From: Verrucolacustris sp044348085
GTDB taxonomy: Bacteria > Verrucomicrobiota > Verrucomicrobiia > Methylacidiphilales > Verrucolacustridaceae
Reading direction: 5' to 3'
DNA length: 10,971 nt
Assembly: GCA_044348085.1 (NCBI GenBank)
Contig: JBIKTM010000035.1
Span: 1 to 10,971 of the forward strand
Shown: positions 7,017-10,971 of the stretch, piece by piece
How the letters are laid out: every line of letters begins with the position of its first letter
Numbering within the stretch: the first letter of the stretch is position 1
Notes under the pieces: generated by a model
Database searches by the model: none
What the model was told of the DNA's origin: nothing
Seen by the model: the letters and a program-made list of their open reading frames with translations, nothing else
Position numbers and translations under genes: made by a program

Positions 7017-9220
7017 AGGAAATATCTTTTCCCCTCATGAATGGATTTCGTCTGCTCTGGCTGCTCGGACTTCTTTTGGCCGGGTGCTCCCGTCCGCAGG
7101 CGGAGGGGGATGGCAAGGCCACGTCCGAGGAGGCGAGCTGGCGCAAGATTGATGCCGCCTTCGCCCAGCCTCCGGCCGAGTTCCGCATGATTCAATTTAG
7201 CGACCACCATGGGGATTTGCTCCCCATGGCGAGGATGGCTGAAGCGGGCGTCGGCGGTGTCGAACTGTTCATGAAGAGCGAAGGATATCTCCGTTCGGAC
7301 GAAGTATGGAACATTATGGCCAAGAATATCGCCGCGGCCAAAGAGGCCGGCTTGCGTGTGTGGGTGGCGGATGAAAACGGCTACCCAAGCGGTCTGGCCG
7401 GTGGCTTGGTGGTCCAGGCTGATCCGGCCCTCGAGGCACGTTGCTTGCTGCAAACGACCAAAGAGGGCAAAGGCATCGGTGCGGCGCGCCTGGATTTGCC
7501 CAAGGGGGCAGAAAAATTTGTCTGTGCCTTCCTCTATCCGCTCGTCAACGGAAAGCCAGTGCTGGATCAGGGCAAACCGGTTGCCGTCCAACCAGGTTGC
7601 GTGGAGACGGAAGGCATGGAGGGGGCATGGCGACTTTGTGCCTTCGCCTTGGAGGTGATGTTTGAGGGCACCACCGCTCAGCTAACGGCTCCCGATTTCA
7701 AGACGACAGGTCATTACCCCAACCTCTTGCAGTCGGCCGCAATGGAGAAGTTCGTCTCCCTGACGCACGAAGAGTACGCGCGGCGGTTCGGCCCCCTAGG
7801 GGGCAAGATCGACGCATTCATTACCAACGAGCCTCTTCTGCAAAGTTGCTGGTCCACGCTACCACTCGGCCGCCAACGGCCGGGAAAGGTTGCCTTCCTC
7901 CCGTGGGATGGGGATCTGCCCCGCCGTTTTCAGCACGAGCACGGCTATGACCTTCTGCCCTTGTTGCCCGCGCTTTACGGTGGTGACGACCCGGCTTCTA
8001 AACTCACGCGCCGGCATTTCTTCCAGACGGTCGGAACCATGCTCGCGGAGAATTTCTCCGGCCGCATCGCCACTTGGGCGGAGAAAAATGGAACCCAGTC
8101 GGCCGGCCATCCCGTGCTCGAGGAAGTCATGATGTACCATGTGATCGGATACGGGGATTTTTTTCGCTACGTGGCGGAGATCCATATCCCCACCTGCGAC
8201 GTGCCCATGCCCGATCCGGGGGCTTACTGGAATTTTTGGATGCCGAAGTTCCTCAGTTCGGTTGCCCAGGCCAAGAACCGGACGACCGTGGCGTGCCTGC
8301 TGGATCCGATTATCGACCGTCCGGTCATGGAACTGAAGCCTTCGCCCGGGCCGTTTCGCCGTATTGTCAACATGGCGGTCCTGTGCGGCGTGAACCAGTT
8401 CCAGACTTACCTGCGGTGGGCTGATTACGAGCCGGCTGTCTATCGCGGGATGTGTGAATATATCGGCCGTCTTGCGGCGGTGCTCCGGGGTGCGCGCAGC
8501 GCGGCCACGGTGGCCATGTATTACCCCATCGAGACTTTTCAGTCGGAGTTTCTTCCCAGTCCGGACTTCACTCATACTACGGAAACCCCGTATTATCCGC
8601 CGGTTTGGCGCCGTATGATGGACATGATGGACACGCAGAACACCATCGCCCGATCCCTGCTTCTGCAGGGGATCGACTTCACCTGGCTGCATGGCGACTG
8701 GATCGAGAAGGGAAAGGTGGAGAAAGGTTGCCTGATTGCGGCCAACGGCCGTTATCGCACGATCGTGATGCCTGAGGTGGAGCTCCTGCCGTTGGCGGTG
8801 GCCCGCAAGCTGGAGGAGTTTGAGAAGGGGGGAGGAAAAGTGATCTGGGTAAAATGCCTTCCTCAACTGGGCGACACTCCGGAGGAGCACGAGAAGGTGA
8901 AGTCGATGTTTGCCAAAAAAGAGATTTTGTCTCCTGGCCGGGTGGCCGAGGCGATCGGGACGGCTTTGCCTCCCGGTTTCGCAGTGCAGACCGGTCCGGA
9001 GGTGTTGACGGCTCGCTTTACCCGGGACGGTCGCAGCATCACTTATTTGGTTAACTACCAAGCGGACAAGGTGACGGTGCCGGTTACGTTGTCATTGGGA
9101 AACAGTCGTAAATTGGATGTCTACAACCCGATGGACGGCACGATTCAACATCAGGAGCTCCCTGGAACGCTGACCATCCAGGGGAATGCTAGTCTCCTGG
9201 TGGTGGAGCCGTCTCGCTGA
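7013..9220 (+). CDS. GH106-like hydrolase lipoprotein (paralog 1)
   Basis: A complete 735-residue exported protein. Its N-terminus has a lipoprotein signal: a hydrophobic stretch ending LLAGC with the lipidated Cys25, so it is probably membrane-anchored. A TIM-barrel-like domain covers about 45-480, with GVGGVELFMKS (79-89), VADENGYPSGLAGG (118-131, a signature I associate with GH106 alpha-L-rhamnosidase-type proteins), a strand-end NEP (272-274), GHPVLEE (365-371) and TCDVPMPD (394-401). A GATase-like domain follows (about 490-640, including GRYRTIVMPEVELLP and GGGKVIW), then a small beta-sandwich to the end. Catalytic residues cannot be fixed; Glu273, Glu370 and Glu371 are candidates. It is shorter than classical GH106 enzymes of about 1000 residues. 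The start ATG 7013 has GGAG 7 nt upstream and overlaps the symporter stop. Rhamnosidase activity is a guess from family resemblance; another substrate or a GH42-like grouping is possible. Confidence 0.7.
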   Translation: MKEISFPLMNGFRLLWLLGLLLAGCSRPQAEGDGKATSEEASWRKIDAAFAQPPAEFRMIQFSDHHGDLLPMARMAEAGVGGVELFMKSEGYLRSDEVWNIMAKNIAAAKEAGLRVWVADENGYPSGLAGGLVVQADPALEARCLLQTTKEGKGIGAARLDLPKGAEKFVCAFLYPLVNGKPVLDQGKPVAVQPGCVETEGMEGAWRLCAFALEVMFEGTTAQLTAPDFKTTGHYPNLLQSAAMEKFVSLTHEEYARRFGPLGGKIDAFITNEPLLQSCWSTLPLGRQRPGKVAFLPWDGDLPRRFQHEHGYDLLPLLPALYGGDDPASKLTRRHFFQTVGTMLAENFSGRIATWAEKNGTQSAGHPVLEEVMMYHVIGYGDFFRYVAEIHIPTCDVPMPDPGAYWNFWMPKFLSSVAQAKNRTTVACLLDPIIDRPVMELKPSPGPFRRIVNMAVLCGVNQFQTYLRWADYEPAVYRGMCEYIGRLAAVLRGARSAATVAMYYPIETFQSEFLPSPDFTHTTETPYYPPVWRRMMDMMDTQNTIARSLLLQGIDFTWLHGDWIEKGKVEKGCLIAANGRYRTIVMPEVELLPLAVARKLEEFEKGGGKVIWVKCLPQLGDTPEEHEKVKSMFAKKEILSPGRVAEAIGTALPPGFAVQTGPEVLTARFTRDGRSITYLVNYQADKVTVPVTLSLGNSRKLDVYNPMDGTIQHQELPGTLTIQGNASLLVVEPSR

Positions 9221-9257
9221 ACCGAGTGAGCTCGTTAAGAACCTTTTTCGGCAATCC

Positions 9258-10971
9258 ATGAAGAGTCAGATTTTTGTTTCGTTGGCGGCGTTGGCGGCAC
9301 TGGCGGGGGTGCCGGGAATAGCTGCGGATAAAAAGGAGGGGTGGGCCTCCATCGACGCTGGGTTTACGAATCCGCCGGCGGAATTTCGCTTCATCCAGTA
9401 CAGCAAGCATGACGGAGCGCTTCTGCCATATGGAAAAATAAAGGAAGCGGGGATCGGCGGGGTGATGTTGTTCATGCAGTCCGCCGGTTATCTAAACACC
9501 GAAGAGGCTTGGCAAAATATCGGAAAAAATATCGCGGCCGCACAGGAAGCCGGTTTGCGGATTTGGGTCGCGGACGACAATGGTTATCCCAGTGGAATGG
9601 CCGGCGGGCGGGTCGTCGAGGCTAATCCGGCCTTTGAGAATCGTGGCCTGCGGGAGGTTTCTAAGGATGGTAATGGCCCGGGACCTGTCCGGATCGATCT
9701 CCCTCCCCAAGCGGAGAAGTTCGTGTACGCTTTTCTCTATCCGCTAGTGGATGGTGGCCCCGTTCTGGAGAAGGGGACCGTTGTCCCGGTCCATGCGGAC
9801 CGAGTCGAAACGAACGGCTTGGAAGGTTCGTGGCGTCTGTGCGCCTTTGCCTTGCAGATCGTTCGCGAAGGGATTCAGGCAGAGGCAACCAAAGCAGGTT
9901 TCCAGACGAACGGCCGTTATCCCAACCTGCTTGACCCTGCCGCCATGGAAAAGTTTGTCACGCTGACGCATGAGGAGTACGCCCGTCGGTTTGGTCCCCT
10001 AAAAGGAAAGATCACGGCCTTCTACGAGAACGAGCCGAACCTGCAGACTCTCTGGTTTAAGCCAGGCCAACATGAGGGCGGTGCGAGGTTCGTGCCGTGG
10101 GAGGCCAACCTGCCGCGCCGCTTCCAGGAGCAGTATGGTTATGACCTTTTGCCCCGGTTGCCCGCTCTTTACGGAGGCGAGGATGCATCGGCGAAGCTCG
10201 TGCGTCGGCATTTCTACGAGACGGTTGGCAAGGCGCTGGCAGAAAACTTCTCCGGCCGGATCGCTTCCTGGGCCAAAAAAAATGGGGTGGGGACCAGTGG
10301 CCATCCACTGCTCGAAGAAAGCATGCTCAATCACGTGATCGGGTACGGGGATTTTTTCCATTTTATGGAGCCCATGGATGCCCCTGCCTGCGACCTGCCC
10401 ATGCCCGATGGCGGTAACTACTTTCTCGAATGCCCGCATTTCGGCGCACCCCACAACTACTGGATGCCCAAATTCTTGAGTTCGATCGCACAGGCGGGCA
10501 ATCGGGAGACTGTGGTCGGTCTGCTCGATCCGATGATCGCGCGCACATCTCCTGATCTGAAGCTACCTCCGGATAAGGTTCGCCGCATCGTCAACCTGGC
10601 CGTACTGGGCGGGATTAACCAGTTTATGAACTATTTTTACTGGGATGAATATGATCCATCGGTTTACCGCACCCTGAATGAGTACATCGGGCGCCTCTGT
10701 CTGGTCCTACATGGGGCACGTAGTGCCGCCGCCGTGGGGGTTTATTATCCCATAGAAACTTTCCAAGCGGAGTTTCTTCCTTCATCCGCTGCTTGGAGTC
10801 GCGAGTTTTGGCCGCCGGCGTGGAATCGGTTGGAAAAACGGATCCGAGATCAGGATGAGGTGGTGCGCTCGTTGTTCCTGCAGGGAATCGACTACACCTG
10901 GCTACACGGGGACTGGATCGAGAAGGGGAAGGTGGAGAAAGGTTGCCTGATCGCGGCCAACGGCCGTTACC
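9258..10971 (+). CDS. Secreted GH106-like hydrolase (paralog 2), truncated by window end
   Basis: The frame is open from ATG 9258 to the window edge (571 complete codons, no stop), so the gene continues to the right. It is a tandem paralog of the preceding gene, about 60% identical by eye over the shared length, with the same landmarks: VADDNGYPSGMAGG (104-117), ENEP (257-260), GHPLLEE (348-354) and ACDLPMPD (377-384). Differences: the N-terminus is an ordinary signal peptide (MKSQIFVSLAALAALAGVPG, cleavage near IAA at 21-23) with no lipobox Cys; the DEN motif is DDN; and a 10-residue insertion (around 388-399) follows the CDLPMPD segment. The GATase-like region begins near residue 485; the C-terminal sandwich is outside the window. 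The gene starts 37 bp after the previous stop with no strong Shine-Dalgarno, so it is probably in the same operon. The partner's uncertainty about substrate applies here too. Confidence 0.72.
   Translation, partial: MKSQIFVSLAALAALAGVPGIAADKKEGWASIDAGFTNPPAEFRFIQYSKHDGALLPYGKIKEAGIGGVMLFMQSAGYLNTEEAWQNIGKNIAAAQEAGLRIWVADDNGYPSGMAGGRVVEANPAFENRGLREVSKDGNGPGPVRIDLPPQAEKFVYAFLYPLVDGGPVLEKGTVVPVHADRVETNGLEGSWRLCAFALQIVREGIQAEATKAGFQTNGRYPNLLDPAAMEKFVTLTHEEYARRFGPLKGKITAFYENEPNLQTLWFKPGQHEGGARFVPWEANLPRRFQEQYGYDLLPRLPALYGGEDASAKLVRRHFYETVGKALAENFSGRIASWAKKNGVGTSGHPLLEESMLNHVIGYGDFFHFMEPMDAPACDLPMPDGGNYFLECPHFGAPHNYWMPKFLSSIAQAGNRETVVGLLDPMIARTSPDLKLPPDKVRRIVNLAVLGGINQFMNYFYWDEYDPSVYRTLNEYIGRLCLVLHGARSAAAVGVYYPIETFQAEFLPSSAAWSREFWPPAWNRLEKRIRDQDEVVRSLFLQGIDYTWLHGDWIEKGKVEKGCLIAANGRY

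Noticed and set aside
7859..9061. Long minus-strand frame of about 400 codons antisense to paralog 1
   Set aside because: His/Arg-rich antisense shadow of a gene with clear motifs; no domain recognised.

Overview
The window is GC-rich bacterial DNA carrying part of a carbohydrate-degradation locus. The gene families (export-tagged GH1, GH35-like, GH99-like/WbsX, a cupin-AraC regulator, a GPH-type sugar symporter, and tandem secreted GH106-like hydrolases) suggest a Verrucomicrobia/Planctomycetes-Lentisphaerae-type glycan degrader, perhaps an Opitutales-like verrucomicrobium. This placement is inference from gene content; the window has no rRNA, tRNA or marker gene. No SusC/SusD, TonB receptor, sulfatase, mobile element or CRISPR array is visible.

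Layout. Positions 1-859 (+) hold the C-terminal end of a beta-galactosidase-like (GH35-type) protein that begins outside the window. It converges on a complete GH1 beta-glucosidase (969-2534, -) that has an N-terminal export signal. A 494-bp, partly AT-rich intergenic region separates the GH1 gene from a divergent AraC-family regulator (3029-4096, +). Just upstream of the regulator lie two abutting 21-bp direct-repeat units (2958-2999), spaced like AraC-type half-sites. Downstream on the + strand come a cytoplasmic GH99-like/WbsX-type enzyme (4181-5389), a 12-TM MelB-type sugar:cation symporter (5550-7016), a 735-aa GH106-like lipoprotein (7013-9220) whose start overlaps the symporter stop (ATGA), and a second, paralogous GH106-like protein (9258 to the window end, truncated) with an ordinary signal peptide.

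How it may work together (inference): the lipoprotein and secreted GH106-like paralogs would attack a complex, possibly rhamnose-containing, glycan outside the cytoplasm, with help from the exported GH1 and possibly the GH35-like enzyme. The symporter would import released mono- or oligosaccharides, the GH99-like enzyme would act on them inside the cell, and the regulator would sense a sugar and control the locus through the direct repeats. The most notable items are the operator-like 21-bp repeats, the tandem hydrolase pair with different export signals, and the GH99-like enzyme beside the regulator.
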